A stretch of 64,000 nt of DNA from an uncultured Blautia sp. (GTDB lineage Bacteria; Bacillota; Clostridia; Lachnospirales; Lachnospiraceae). The translations under genes and the position numbers were made by a program. The stretch lies in NCBI RefSeq assembly GCF_934424005.1, contig NZ_CAKRXI010000009.1:14035-78034 (forward strand), in the 5' to 3' direction. The notes under the pieces were generated by a model. It saw nothing but the letters and a program-made list of their open reading frames with translations, was not told the DNA's origin and did no database searches. This document shows, piece after piece, positions 8,241-17,071 of the stretch. The stretch's first letter is position 1, and each line of letters opens with the position of its first letter.

Positions 8241-8726
8241 TTAAAAGTGAACTCGTTTCAAAACTTCATTAGTCAGTGTTCCAATCAGTAATCCGGTAAT
8301 GACACCGGAGATCAGCAGTGCCGGTGCATAGTAGATCAGACCGGACGTCATGGTGATCAGACAGGCAATCAAAAGCTGACCAATATTATGGGAGACACCG
8401 CCGGCAACACTGATACCGAGGATGCTGAAGTCGGATTTTTTCTTCATAATAGTCATGACGGTGAGGCTTAAAGCTGCACCGGCCAGACTGTACAGAATAC
8501 TGAAAAGATTTCCGAACATGAATCCGATGATAAAGATACGGATAACAGAAACCAGAGCGGCTTCTTTCCAGGTGTATTTTTCAAGGATAAACAGGACCGC
8601 AAGATTGGCCAGTCCAAGTTTCATTCCCGGGATTCCGGCAAAAAAGGGAATCAGTGACTCCACATAGCCAAAGATGATTGCTACTGCGGCAAAAAGCCCG
8701 AGATTGGCAAGTTTTTTCTGATTCAT
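8241..8726 (-). CDS. Gx transporter family membrane protein
   Basis: A 161-residue protein with about five hydrophobic segments and the family signature IPGMKLGLANLAVLF at about residues 31-45 plus GGVSHNIGQLL near 109. It is an ECF S-component-like fold often named heptaprenyl diphosphate synthase component I. It lies 11 bp after the NusG-II gene in one operon. From memory, this two-gene pair also accompanies ApbE and FMN-domain genes in the flavin-based electron-transfer loci of Listeria and Enterococcus (EetA/EetB type). Its molecular role is not known. The convergent placement next to apbE supports a link with the flavoproteins. Confidence 0.75.
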   Translation of the reverse strand: MNQKKLANLGLFAAVAIIFGYVESLIPFFAGIPGMKLGLANLAVLFILEKYTWKEAALVSVIRIFIIGFMFGNLFSILYSLAGAALSLTVMTIMKKKSDFSILGISVAGGVSHNIGQLLIACLITMTSGLIYYAPALLISGVITGLLIGTLTNEVLKRVHF

Positions 8727-8737
8727 ATTTTTTCCTT

Positions 8738-9106
8738 TCAGACAGCAGTATCGAATTCAGGAGAATCTTCATCGTGGGATTCTCCTTTTTCGCCCTCGAT
8801 CACAACTTTATTTGGCAGACATACGATCGTTCCACCGGTGCTGTCAACCGCTTTCTGTTTCATACAGAGGTGGTCCGGGCAGTCTGCTTCGACCATATGA
8901 ACTTCGCCATTTTTTATTTCACACACATTGGTATCATTTATTTTGATGATCTGGTCTTTTCCCAGAGAATAAGTACCATATTCTTTACCGTTTACGGTAA
9001 TACAGATAGTTCCGTAATGGCCTCGACGGGCAAAGTACATACCGCCCCAGAGCAGCAGGGCAAAGAGCACGATGCCAATAATAAAAGTCAGTTCTTTTTT
9101 CTTCAA
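8738..9106 (-). CDS. NusG domain II-containing membrane-anchored protein
   Basis: A protein of about 122 residues with one N-terminal membrane helix and an outer domain of the NusG domain II type: ICITVNGKEYGTYSL, then CEIKNGEVHMVEADCPDHLC, then GTIVCLPNKVVIE. A conserved DCPDHLC pair and the CLPN motif are seen. I chose the TTG at 9106, because it follows TGAGGT at the right distance. The in-frame ATG at 9139 has no ribosome site. The family often neighbours FMN-domain and Gx-transporter genes. Its role in electron transfer is unproven. Own promoter at 9196-9224. Confidence 0.72.
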   Translation of the reverse strand: MKKKELTFIIGIVLFALLLWGGMYFARRGHYGTICITVNGKEYGTYSLGKDQIIKINDTNVCEIKNGEVHMVEADCPDHLCMKQKAVDSTGGTIVCLPNKVVIEGEKGESHDEDSPEFDTAV

Positions 9107-9195
9107 TTTCAATACCTCAGTCAAAAAAAGTACGTTCATAAGATGCGTAGAAGGTTGATTTTACGGCTTCTTTTAAACTTACAGATACGCAGATT

Positions 9196-9224
9196 ATCAT
9201 AGCATATAGAAGATTGATTGACAA
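9196..9224 (-). promoter_or_regulatory. Promoter of the NusG-II/Gx-transporter operon
   Basis: On the minus strand TTGTCA, a 17-bp spacer and TATGAT form a sigma-A type promoter 90 bp upstream of the TTG start. Confidence 0.55.
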
Positions 9225-9307
9225 GCATAAGTTAGAAATAACAAACAAAAGTAACAAATAAATGCACGGGGATCCGTCATGGACACATTTTATTTAAGAA
9301 ATATTCA

Positions 9308-9336
9308 TTGTTTTCCCCGGTGGAAAGTGGTAAAAT
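9308..9336 (+). promoter_or_regulatory. Candidate secA promoter
   Basis: TTGTTT, a 17-bp spacer and TAAAAT lie about 80 bp upstream of secA. The element is flanked by an inverted pair, TTAAGAAAT (about 9294-9302) and ATTTCTTAA (about 9344-9352), which could be an operator. The rest of 9140-9414 shows no gene. Confidence 0.45.
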
Positions 9337-9414
9337 GGTAGGGATTTCTTAAATAGGACAAATACGATAATTTCGTATATAAGCGATCAATAAATACAGA
9401 AACAGGAGCAGGCT

Positions 9415-11991
9415 ATGAATTTATTCCAAAAAGTATTCGGGACAAGAAGTGAGCATGAAGTTAAGCGTATCATGCCGCTTGTGGAGAAAACAGAATCACT
9501 CCGCCCGGAAATGCAGAAATTAACAGATGAACAGTTAAGAGACAAGACCAGAGAATTCAAGAAGCGTCTGAGTGAAGGCGAGACATTGGACGACCTTCTT
9601 CCAGAGGCTTTTGCGGTTGTACGTGAAGGTGCGAAACGAGTTCTTGGTATGGAACATTACCGTGTACAGATCATCGGTGGTATCATTCTTCATCAGGGTC
9701 GTATCGCAGAGATGAAGACCGGTGAAGGTAAGACCCTTGTTTCTACACTTCCGGCATATCTGAATGCGCTGGAGGGTAAGGGTGTTCACATCGTAACGGT
9801 CAACGACTACCTGGCAAAACGAGATGCTGAGTGGATGGGTAAGGTTCATGAGTTCCTTGGACTGACTGTTGGTGTTGTTCTGAACGATATGAAACCGGAA
9901 GAACGTCGTGCAGCATATGGATGCGATATTACTTATGTGACCAATAACGAACTTGGATTTGATTATCTTCGTGATAACATGGTTATCTACAAAGAACAGC
10001 TGGTACAGAGAGATCTGCACTACTGTATCATCGATGAGATCGACTCCGTTCTGATTGATGAGGCACGTACACCTCTGATCATTTCCGGACAGAGTGGTAA
10101 ATCTACCAAGCTTTATGAAGTGTGTGACATCCTTGCTCAGCAGCTGGAGCGTGGTGAAGCCAGCCATGAGATGACAAAGATGGCAGCCATCATGGGTGAA
10201 GAGGTTGTTGAGACCGGAGACTTTGTAGTAAATGAGAAAGATAAGATCGTCAACCTTACTGAACAGGGTGTGAAGAAGGTTGAAAAATTCTTTAATATTG
10301 AAAACCTGGCAGATCCGGAGAACCTGGAGATCCAGCACAACATCACACTGGCACTTCGTGCACATAACCTGATGCACAAAGACCAGGATTATGTTGTAAA
10401 AGATGACGAGATTCTGATCGTTGATGAATTTACCGGACGTATCATGCCGGGACGTCGTTATTCTGACGGACTTCATCAGGCGATCGAAGCAAAAGAACAT
10501 GTTAAGGTCAAAAGAGAGAGTAAAACGCTTGCGACGATCACATTCCAGAACTTCTTTAATAAATATGACAAGAAGGGCGGTATGACCGGTACAGCACTTA
10601 CAGAAGAAAAAGAATTCCGTGATATCTACGGAATGGATGTTGTTGAGATCCCGACCAACAGACCGGTACAGCGTAAAGACCTCGAAGATGCCGTTTACAT
10701 GACCAAGAAAGAAAAATTCAATGCAGTTGTTGAGGCAGTTAAAGAAGCTCATGCAAAACAGCAGCCGGTTCTGGTTGGTACGATTACCATTGAAACATCC
10801 GAACTTCTCAGCAAGATGCTCCGTCGTGAAGGTATTGCGCATAACGTACTGAATGCGAAGTTCCATGAACTGGAGGCTGAGATCGTTGCACAGGCCGGAC
10901 AGGCAGGAGCTGTTACAATTGCTACCAACATGGCAGGTCGTGGTACAGATATTAAGCTTGACGATGTGGCAAGAGAAGCCGGTGGTCTGAAGATCATTGG
11001 TACAGAACGTCATGAGTCCAGACGTATTGATAACCAGCTGCGTGGACGTTCCGGACGTCAGGGAGATCCGGGTGAATCCCGTTTCTATATCTCTCTGGAA
11101 GATGATTTGATGCGTCTGTTTGGTTCTGAGAGACTGATGAAGATCTTTACTTCACTTGGTGTTGCTGAGAACGAGCAGATCGAACATAAAATGCTTTCCA
11201 ATGCAATTCAGAAAGCACAGGAGAAAATCGAGTTCAATAACTTCGGTATCCGTAAAAATCTTCTGGATTATGACCAGGTTAACAATGAACAGCGTGAGAT
11301 TATTTACAAAGAGCGTCGTCAGGTTCTGGATGGTGAGAACATGCGTGATACGATCTACAAGATGATCACAGATATTGTAGACAGTACAGTGGACATGTGT
11401 TTCTCCGATGATGTAGATGCAGTTGACTGGGATCTGAATGAGTTTAATACAACACTCCTTCCGATTATTCCAATCGAGCCGCTTACTACAGAGAAAGTAA
11501 AAGGTAAGAGAAAAGATGAGATCAAACATCTGATCAAAGAGGAAGCTGTGAAGCTTTATGAAACGAAGGAATCTGAGTTCCCTGAAGCAGAGCAGCTGCG
11601 TGAACTTGAACGAGTAGTTCTTCTGAAATCCATCGACAGCAAGTGGATGGATCATATCGATGATATGGAAATCCTTCGCCAGGGTATTGGGCTTGTAGGA
11701 TACGGCCAGAGAGATCCGGTAGTAGAATACAAGATGAGTGCTTTTGAGATGTTCAACAATATGATCAGTTCTATTCAGGAAGATACGGTACGTATGCTGT
11801 ATCATGTTCATGTTGAACAGAAGATTGAACGTGAGCAGGTAGCGAAGGTTACCGGAACAAACAAAGATGACACATCCATTAAGAAACCGGTTCAGAGAAA
11901 AGAAGACAAGGTTTATCCGAACGATCCGTGTCCGTGCGGAAGCGGCAAAAAGTACAAACAGTGCTGTGGACGTAAATTGATGAAAGCATAA
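9415..11991 (+). CDS. secA: Preprotein translocase ATPase SecA
   Basis: An 858-residue motor that drives unfolded preproteins through SecYEG. Walker A is EMKTGEGKT at about residue 100, the DEAD-like box is [17 protein letters not shown] near 204, followed by the preprotein cross-linking domain, the second nucleotide-binding fold ([28 protein letters not shown]) and a C-terminal zinc motif [13 protein letters not shown] at about 840-852. Length and motifs are those of a complete housekeeping SecA1. The ATG follows AGGAGCAGGCT. It is transcribed alone between the flavin locus and a structured intergenic region. Confidence 0.97.
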   Translation: MNLFQKVFGTRSEHEVKRIMPLVEKTESLRPEMQKLTDEQLRDKTREFKKRLSEGETLDDLLPEAFAVVREGAKRVLGMEHYRVQIIGGIILHQGRIAEMKTGEGKTLVSTLPAYLNALEGKGVHIVTVNDYLAKRDAEWMGKVHEFLGLTVGVVLNDMKPEERRAAYGCDITYVTNNELGFDYLRDNMVIYKEQLVQRDLHYCIIDEIDSVLIDEARTPLIISGQSGKSTKLYEVCDILAQQLERGEASHEMTKMAAIMGEEVVETGDFVVNEKDKIVNLTEQGVKKVEKFFNIENLADPENLEIQHNITLALRAHNLMHKDQDYVVKDDEILIVDEFTGRIMPGRRYSDGLHQAIEAKEHVKVKRESKTLATITFQNFFNKYDKKGGMTGTALTEEKEFRDIYGMDVVEIPTNRPVQRKDLEDAVYMTKKEKFNAVVEAVKEAHAKQQPVLVGTITIETSELLSKMLRREGIAHNVLNAKFHELEAEIVAQAGQAGAVTIATNMAGRGTDIKLDDVAREAGGLKIIGTERHESRRIDNQLRGRSGRQGDPGESRFYISLEDDLMRLFGSERLMKIFTSLGVAENEQIEHKMLSNAIQKAQEKIEFNNFGIRKNLLDYDQVNNEQREIIYKERRQVLDGENMRDTIYKMITDIVDSTVDMCFSDDVDAVDWDLNEFNTTLLPIIPIEPLTTEKVKGKRKDEIKHLIKEEAVKLYETKESEFPEAEQLRELERVVLLKSIDSKWMDHIDDMEILRQGIGLVGYGQRDPVVEYKMSAFEMFNNMISSIQEDTVRMLYHVHVEQKIEREQVAKVTGTNKDDTSIKKPVQRKEDKVYPNDPCPCGSGKKYKQCCGRKLMKA

Positions 11992-12006
11992 TATATTAAT
12001 ATATAA

Positions 12007-12194
12007 CAGAGCACCGATTCATATATTGATTCACAGGTAACCGGATAACGATCTGGCGAACTAACTGCTAACTATGACTAGACATTCTCTTAGGAGTGCC
12101 TTCGAGAATGAGTCATCGTAAGCAGTGGATTTTGCCAGAATCTAAAACCATCCGGAAATAACCTGTTCATTCAATATATGAAGCGGTGCTCTTG
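12007..12194. ncRNA. Large multi-helix structured element downstream of secA
   Basis: Nine nested complementary blocks form one long interrupted hairpin of 188 nt: CAGAGCACCG with CGGTGCTCTTG; TTCATATATTGA with TCAATATATGAA (12 perfect pairs); ACAGGT/ACCTGT; CCGGAT/ATCCGG; TCTGGC/GCCAGA; ACTGCT/AGCAGT; ATGACT/AGTCAT; CATTCTC/GAGAATG, closed by a 14-base loop. Internal bulges are asymmetrical, as in a folded RNA. There is no T-tract right after it, so it is not a plain terminator. No known RNA family is recognised. It could also be a palindromic repeat element. Confidence 0.55.
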
Positions 12195-12281
12195 TTTATA
12201 TCGTGGGCAAGAAAACGCGCGACGCGCCAAAATAATATGGAATAAATTCCTGATATGTGACTGAAATCATGCCGAGGTGAA

Positions 12282-12340
12282 TTGTATATCTAGCTTCTGG
12301 TCAGGTGTCGTAACAGCTGACACAGAAGCGTAACATACAA
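12282..12340. other. Second hairpin in the secA-nitroreductase gap
   Basis: GCTTCTG-GTCAG and CTGAC-A-CAGAAGC form a 12-bp stem, extended outward by TTGTAT/ATACAA. Function unknown. It lies between the large structured element and the minus-strand terminator. Confidence 0.5.
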
Positions 12341-12375
12341 AAATTCCCTGCATGAATTTGGTTACATACAGGGAG
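12338..12375 (-). terminator. Terminator of the nitroreductase gene
   Basis: On the minus strand CCCTGTATG pairs with CATGCAGGG and is followed by AATTTTTGT. It begins 16 bp after the stop codon. Confidence 0.8.
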
Positions 12376-12388
12376 TTTATAATGCTAT

Positions 12389-12931
12389 TTAAAAGAATTT
12401 CGCAATTTCTTCAATTGGTTTACGGTGTGGGCGGATTGGTTCTTCGGCTGCCTTGCCGACTGCGATAACGGATACAATAGTCTCTGTCTCCGGGATGTTC
12501 AGAATCTCGCGGAGTCTGTCTGCTTCACGGAGTCCCATGATCAGAGTGGACAGACCGAGATCTGTGGCTTTCAGAATGAGATTTTCGTTCTGCAGACCAA
12601 GATCGTAGCATCCCCATCCGTTGCCGAGTTCGTTATCAGCACTGCCGTCTTTCTGAAAACCGGCGCGGTCATGAACGAAGGTTGTGATGATCAGTGCGGC
12701 ATGTTCCGATTTACCGGCATTTCCGGCATCCGGCAGGCATTCCATGCGGATTTTATCTGCCATCTCTTCTGACAGGACACAGTAATAACGGCCGGTCTGG
12801 GAGTTTTTCCATGATGGAGCTTCCTGTGCGGCACGAAGCAGTTCTTCCATTTGTTCTCTGGTGACACCGGCACTGTATTTGCGGACAGTTCTTCTTGTTT
12901 CTAATACTTTCTGAAATTCCATGACATTCAA
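12389..12931 (-). CDS. Nitroreductase family protein
   Basis: A 180-residue FMN-dependent nitroreductase-fold protein. Signs are the N-terminal RRTVRKYSAGVTREQMEELL phosphate-binding region at about 13-32, APSWKNSQ at about 38-45, GCYDLGLQNENLILKATDLG at about 107-126, and a C-terminal IAVGKAAE. Such enzymes reduce nitroaromatics, quinones or flavins with NAD(P)H, and the physiological substrate cannot be told. A good GGAGG ribosome site precedes the ATG. It has its own terminator and is separated from the exchanger gene by a hairpin. Confidence 0.85.
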   Translation of the reverse strand: MNVMEFQKVLETRRTVRKYSAGVTREQMEELLRAAQEAPSWKNSQTGRYYCVLSEEMADKIRMECLPDAGNAGKSEHAALIITTFVHDRAGFQKDGSADNELGNGWGCYDLGLQNENLILKATDLGLSTLIMGLREADRLREILNIPETETIVSVIAVGKAAEEPIRPHRKPIEEIAKFF

Positions 12932-12953
12932 GCCTCCTTAATATGTAAATGAA

Positions 12954-12981
12954 ATGGCATACAGGAAATTCTGTATGCCAT
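12954..12981. terminator. Hairpin between the exchanger and nitroreductase genes
   Basis: ATGGCATACAG and CTGTATGCCAT are perfect 11-bp arms around a 6-base loop. On the minus strand it follows the exchanger gene by 100 bp and has several T after it, so it probably ends that transcript. It also lies just upstream of the nitroreductase start. Confidence 0.55.
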
Positions 12982-13080
12982 TATTATGCCATTTTACGTC
13001 AGAAAATGCAATTCTGCAGAACTGTTTATATACAAATATCCGACACGATAAGGGACTTTTGTTCAAAATTTCAAGATGTA

Positions 13081-13998
13081 TCATCGGATAAACAGATATG
13101 CTGTATATCCGATATAACTCAGTACACAGATAGCTCCTTCTGTACGGTTCATAGACTTCCTGGTATATGCAAAAACAAACAGCAGGATTCCGCTTACCAG
13201 CAGAATTGCACAGTCAATAACAGATTCAGACAGGATATGAAGCGGTGAGATCGTAGCTGACATACCCAGGATAAAAAGAATATTGAAAATATTCGATCCG
13301 ATTGCATTTCCAAGAGCCAGGCCGCTGTCTCCTTTTCGTGTAGCTACGATTGAAGTCACAAGCTCTGGCAGGGAGGTACCGATCGCAACAATGGTGAGAC
13401 CGATAAAGTTCTGGCTCACACCAAATGATACTGCAATCTGGCTTGCATTGTTGACTACAAGATTACCACCGAAGATAACGGCAACAAGCCCACCGGCGAT
13501 AAAGATAAGAGATTTATACAAAGGCATGCTCTTTTCATCCGGACAGCTGCTTCTTGTTTTTAAAGCAGAGAGAATCATATTTACAATGTAGAAAATCATT
13601 CCGGCAAGAAGCAGGATCCCTTCCAGTCTGCTGAGTCTGCCGTCTGCGATCATAACACAGAGAATCGTAGTGATCAGAATATTAACCGGCATATCTCGTT
13701 TCAGAATATCGCGGTTTGTTTTGAAACCAGCCATAAAAGCACAGATACCAACAACGACGAGTCCGTTAAAAATATTGGAACCGATAATATTGCTGACAGC
13801 AATATCATTGTTGCCGGCAAGCGCTGCATTGATGCTGACAGAAGCTTCCGGGGCACTGGTTCCCATAGCAACGATCGTAAGACCTATGATGACGCTGGGA
13901 ATCTTGAGAAACCTGGCGAGTGAAGAACTTCCCTCCACAAAAAAATCAGCACCTTTAATTAATAATACAAAGCCGATAATCAGTAACAGATATTCCAT
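13081..13998 (-). CDS. Calcium/sodium antiporter, CaCA family (YrbG-like)
   Basis: A 305-residue membrane protein with two inverted halves of about five helices. Each half carries the alpha-repeat signature: GLTIVAMGTSAPEASVSINAA at about 40-60 and GLTIVAIGTSLPELVTSIVAT at about 199-219, with conserved acidic residues for cation exchange. Both are followed by GNAIGSNIFN-type motifs (NIIGSNIFN and GNAIGSNIFN). The leader carries a candidate yybP-ykoY Mn2+ riboswitch, which suggests that this copy exports or balances Mn2+ as well as, or instead of, Ca2+. That substrate is an inference from the regulation. Confidence 0.9.
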   Translation of the reverse strand: MEYLLLIIGFVLLIKGADFFVEGSSSLARFLKIPSVIIGLTIVAMGTSAPEASVSINAALAGNNDIAVSNIIGSNIFNGLVVVGICAFMAGFKTNRDILKRDMPVNILITTILCVMIADGRLSRLEGILLLAGMIFYIVNMILSALKTRSSCPDEKSMPLYKSLIFIAGGLVAVIFGGNLVVNNASQIAVSFGVSQNFIGLTIVAIGTSLPELVTSIVATRKGDSGLALGNAIGSNIFNILFILGMSATISPLHILSESVIDCAILLVSGILLFVFAYTRKSMNRTEGAICVLSYIGYTAYLFIR

Positions 13999-14034
13999 AT
14001 AAGCTCCTTTCCTGTGATAAAGGTATGGAATAAA

Positions 14035-14168
14035 AAAGAGACCTCTATCACATCAAAAAAATTGATTGATAAAAGTCTCGTTGATTACAACAATAACCGG
14101 CCGCAGGGCGTGATGACGATCATTGTTTCACCCTGTATGCAGGATGATAACTACTCCCTCTTATTGAT
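14035..14168 (-). promoter_or_regulatory. Candidate yybP-ykoY (Mn2+) riboswitch with terminator, upstream of the exchanger
   Basis: Read on the minus strand, the leader has AGAGGGAGTAGTT at the 5' end, a GC-rich central arm ending in CCGG, and CAACGAGACTTTTATC at the 3' side. The GGGAGTAG and AACGAGAC blocks are the metal-site hallmarks of the yybP-ykoY class as I remember it. The GAGAC side then re-pairs with GGTCTC to form a terminator followed by six T (about 14035-14080). This gives a transcriptional on-switch for the ion exchanger gene. Confidence 0.75.
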
Positions 14169-14171
14169 ATT

Positions 14172-14200
14172 ATAGTAAACAAATGGAAAGAAAATGTCAA
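14172..14200 (-). promoter_or_regulatory. Promoter of the riboswitch-exchanger transcript
   Basis: On the minus strand TTGACA, a 17-bp spacer and TACTAT lie directly upstream of the riboswitch. Confidence 0.6.
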
Positions 14201-14218
14201 ACAAAAATTTATTTTATT

Positions 14219-15046
14219 TTATTCGTAGGATGGTGCTTTCCCAAACTGTTTCTTATATGCCCGGACAAACGTTGTATAATCACGAAATCCACTCGCCAGT
14301 GCAGCTTTCATAACGGGTATTCCCTGACTGATGAGAGAGCGTGCCATGAGGAGCCGCTTACTGGTAATATAGTTGTGGATAGTGTAGCCGGTCTCATTTT
14401 TGAATTTTCGCATCATATGATATTTGCTGAGAAAAAATCGCTCTGCAAGTTGATCAATTGAGAGATTTTCTGATAGATTGCGGTTGATATATTTCAGTAG
14501 CTGCTCCACCTGTGTGTCAGAAGAATATGCTTTTTTATCCGGGGAACTGCTCGTGCGAAGAAAAATTCGATTGATATATATCATAAATTGAGTAAACAGC
14601 GCATCTTTCAGTACCGGATCTCCAAAATGTTTATTCTGTAAGGTCTGCTCTATTTCTGGAAGCAGATCTTTCAGGCGTTCCTGCAGGGCAGAATCGGCTC
14701 TTACAAGGTTGAAACTGCGATCATTTGCTTTTTGAAAGCAGGTATTCAATTCCTGGCAGGAAAGATCATCACGAATCCAGAAAATATAGCGCTCATACGG
14801 AATCGATGGATCAATCTCTGGTTTGTGGATCGCACCCTGGCTGACAAGCAGAATATCCCGTGGTTTCAGATGATATGCTTTTCCTTCTATATGATAGGTT
14901 ACCTTCCCGGAAATAAAAACAATGATTTTATGAAAATCATGATAATGATAAGAAAAATCTTTCTTTGTCTGGTCATTGATATGGAACAGTCGAAAATCTT
15001 CTTTCAGATATCCGGTTTTTTCGAGATTATACTGTGAATAATCCAT
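14219..15046 (-). CDS. AraC family transcriptional regulator
   Basis: A 275-residue regulator. The N-terminal half is a cupin sensor (YHYHDFHKIIVFISGKV at about 33-49, LKPRDILLVSQGAIHKPE at about 60-77), probably for a small ligand such as a sugar. The C-terminal half has the two AraC helix-turn-helix units (SIDQLAERFFLSKYHMMRKF at about 197-216 and GIPVMKAALASGFRDYTTFV at about 242-261). It is transcribed away from the DapF-like gene. No target is evident. An AGGAGGT ribosome site precedes the ATG. Confidence 0.88.
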   Translation of the reverse strand: MDYSQYNLEKTGYLKEDFRLFHINDQTKKDFSYHYHDFHKIIVFISGKVTYHIEGKAYHLKPRDILLVSQGAIHKPEIDPSIPYERYIFWIRDDLSCQELNTCFQKANDRSFNLVRADSALQERLKDLLPEIEQTLQNKHFGDPVLKDALFTQFMIYINRIFLRTSSSPDKKAYSSDTQVEQLLKYINRNLSENLSIDQLAERFFLSKYHMMRKFKNETGYTIHNYITSKRLLMARSLISQGIPVMKAALASGFRDYTTFVRAYKKQFGKAPSYE

Positions 15047-15235
15047 GAGATACCTCCTCAGAAAACGAATGTTTGCGATATATTAGGATTTTATATAATC
15101 ATTTTATTATATTATAGCATTTTTTGCAATATAGCACGCATTTTATTCTATATACATAGCAAAAAGAAAACTATATACTGAAACAAAAGACGTACGTAAA
15201 TACGATTACTTAATTCGGAAAGAGAGGATATGGTT

Positions 15236-16084
15236 ATGGATAACTGTATTACAATGATAAAATATCAGGGACTTGGAAATGATTATCTGGTGCTGGATCC
15301 AAACAAAAACCGTGTACAACTTCAAGGCAAGAAAATCGCACTGCTGTGCCAGCGAGGCTTTGGACTTGGCGCAGACGGTATTCTCTACGGACCGATTGAA
15401 ATTGATGGAAAGATGGGCGTTCGTATTTTTAACTCAGATGGAAGTGAAGCTGCCATCAGTGGAAACGGTGTCCGTATTTTTGCAAAATATCTGATGGATC
15501 ATGAATATGTAAAAGAGCAGAAATTCAGTATTCAGACACTTTCCGGACCGATCGAGGTGGAATGCCTGAACAATCGTGCTACTGAATTTCGTGTAAAAAT
15601 GGGCAAAGCCTCTTTTATCTCCAGGGAAATTCCGGTAACTGGAGAAGTTCGTGAAGTAATCAATGAGTCCTTTACTTTTCATAATAAAGAATACAAAGCT
15701 ACCTGTCTGACCGTTGGAAATCCACATTGCATTATTTTTATGAATCAGGTGACACCGGAACTGGCAAAAGAGCTCGGACCATATGTGGAAAATGCTGATG
15801 AATTCCCGGAAAAAATGAATCTTCAGATTTGCCGCAAGATCGATACAGGCAACCTGGACATTGAAATCTGGGAGAGAGGTTCGGGATATACAAAAGCCTC
15901 CGGAACAGGAAGCTGTGCGGCAGCTGTGGCAGCATACAGACTTGGACTTGTTGAAAACAGAGTCAATGTAAATCAGCCAGGCGGTATGATCCAGATTGAC
16001 ATCAAAGATGACGATACGATTTACATGACCGGCAGCGTCGGATATGTTGCAGATATGAGCGTGGCGGAAGGCTTTTTCTCATAA
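15236..16084 (+). CDS. DapF-like epimerase/racemase homologue lacking both catalytic cysteines
   Basis: A 282-residue protein with the twin-domain DapF fold: MIKYQGLGNDYLVLDP at the start, GFGLGADGILYG, FNSDGSEAAISGNGVRIF and TVGNPHCIIFM, and WERGSGYTKASGTGSCAAA near the end. Canonical diaminopimelate epimerase uses a cysteine in each of CGNG and CGTG. Here both are serine (Ser75 and Ser222), while the substrate-binding loops around them are kept. It could be a DapF subtype with another mechanism, another racemase, or an inactive binding protein. I picked the second ATG (15236) because AGAGAGG is only 2 bp from the first (15230). Followed by a terminator, so it is monocistronic. Confidence 0.8.
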   Translation: MDNCITMIKYQGLGNDYLVLDPNKNRVQLQGKKIALLCQRGFGLGADGILYGPIEIDGKMGVRIFNSDGSEAAISGNGVRIFAKYLMDHEYVKEQKFSIQTLSGPIEVECLNNRATEFRVKMGKASFISREIPVTGEVREVINESFTFHNKEYKATCLTVGNPHCIIFMNQVTPELAKELGPYVENADEFPEKMNLQICRKIDTGNLDIEIWERGSGYTKASGTGSCAAAVAAYRLGLVENRVNVNQPGGMIQIDIKDDDTIYMTGSVGYVADMSVAEGFFS

Positions 16085-16110
16085 GTGAATCATAGTAAAA
16101 GACGTATTTT

Positions 16111-16147
16111 AGAGGGAACAGTACAGGACGACTGTTCCTTTTCTTTT
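16111..16147 (+). terminator. Terminator of the DapF-like gene
   Basis: GGAACAGT and ACTGTTCC arms around an 8-base loop are followed by TTTTCTTTT. Confidence 0.9.
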
Positions 16148-16202
16148 GGCATTATGGTAAGATATAGCCAATATTATTGAAAATATCAAGGAGGAGTTTT
16201 CC

Positions 16203-17003
16203 ATGAATATAACAATGCTTGGAACAGGAAATGCAATGGTTACGGAGTGCTATAACACATGTTTTGTGGTGGAGGATGGGGATAAACATCTTCTTGTGGA
16301 CGGTGGTGGTGGAAACACGCTGCTTCGTCAGCTGAAACAGGCCGGTTTTGACTGGAAAGATATGAGAGAAATTTTCGTGACTCACAAACATGTGGACCAT
16401 CTTATGGGAATTATCTGGATGATCCGTATGATCTGCCAGAATATGAAACAGGGGCAGTATGAGGGAGAAGCCTGGATCTACGGACATGATGAAGTAATCA
16501 GTCTGTTGAAAGACTTTGCGGAGAAACTCTACCCGGCAAAACAGACCTGTTTTATCGGAGACCGCCTGCATCTGGTTGTCGTAAACGATGGCGAAGAAAG
16601 AGAACTGATGGGGCATAAGGTCACCTTTTTTGACATTCAGTCTACAAAAGCAAAACAGTACGGGTTCTGTATGGATATGGGAAACGGCGAGAAGCTTACC
16701 TGCTGTGGAGATGAACCATATAATGAATGCGAGAAAAAATATGCCGAGAACAGCAAATGGCTGCTTCATGAGGCATTCTGTCTGTATGATCAGGCGGATA
16801 TTTTTCATCCATATGAGAAACACCATTCCACAGCCAAAGATGCCAGTGAACTGGCAGAACAGCTGGGAGTGCAGAATCTGATCCTTTATCACACAGAGGA
16901 TAAAAATATTGCACGTCGTAAAGAATTATATACAGAAGAGGGAAAGAAATATTTCAGCGGAAATCTGTACGTGCCGGAAGATCTGGAAAAGATTGAATTA
17001 TAG
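16203..17003 (+). CDS. MBL-fold (metallo-beta-lactamase) hydrolase, RNase Z-like
   Basis: A 266-residue soluble protein. It opens with MNITMLGTGNAMVTECYNTC, the usual first strand of RNase Z-like hydrolases, and has the metal-binding motif THKHVDHLMG at about 60-69. Further metal ligands are likely at CCGDEPYN (about 164) and in YHTEDKN near 230, and the HEAF motif near 189 fits the tRNase Z/arylsulfatase group. The exosite arm of true tRNase Z is not obvious, so the substrate is left open. It lies between two terminator-bounded genes and precedes prfB. Confidence 0.78.
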   Translation: MNITMLGTGNAMVTECYNTCFVVEDGDKHLLVDGGGGNTLLRQLKQAGFDWKDMREIFVTHKHVDHLMGIIWMIRMICQNMKQGQYEGEAWIYGHDEVISLLKDFAEKLYPAKQTCFIGDRLHLVVVNDGEERELMGHKVTFFDIQSTKAKQYGFCMDMGNGEKLTCCGDEPYNECEKKYAENSKWLLHEAFCLYDQADIFHPYEKHHSTAKDASELAEQLGVQNLILYHTEDKNIARRKELYTEEGKKYFSGNLYVPEDLEKIEL

Positions 17004-17071
17004 GCAAAATTATGGTATTGTATAACAGTATATGATTATTTATATTTATTATATAGAAAGAAGGTGAAGCT

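Noticed and set aside
9535..11013. A 492-residue open frame antisense to secA
   Set aside because: It mirrors the secA coding frame, has no ribosome site and its composition (Cys/Phe/Ile-rich) is that of an antisense shadow.
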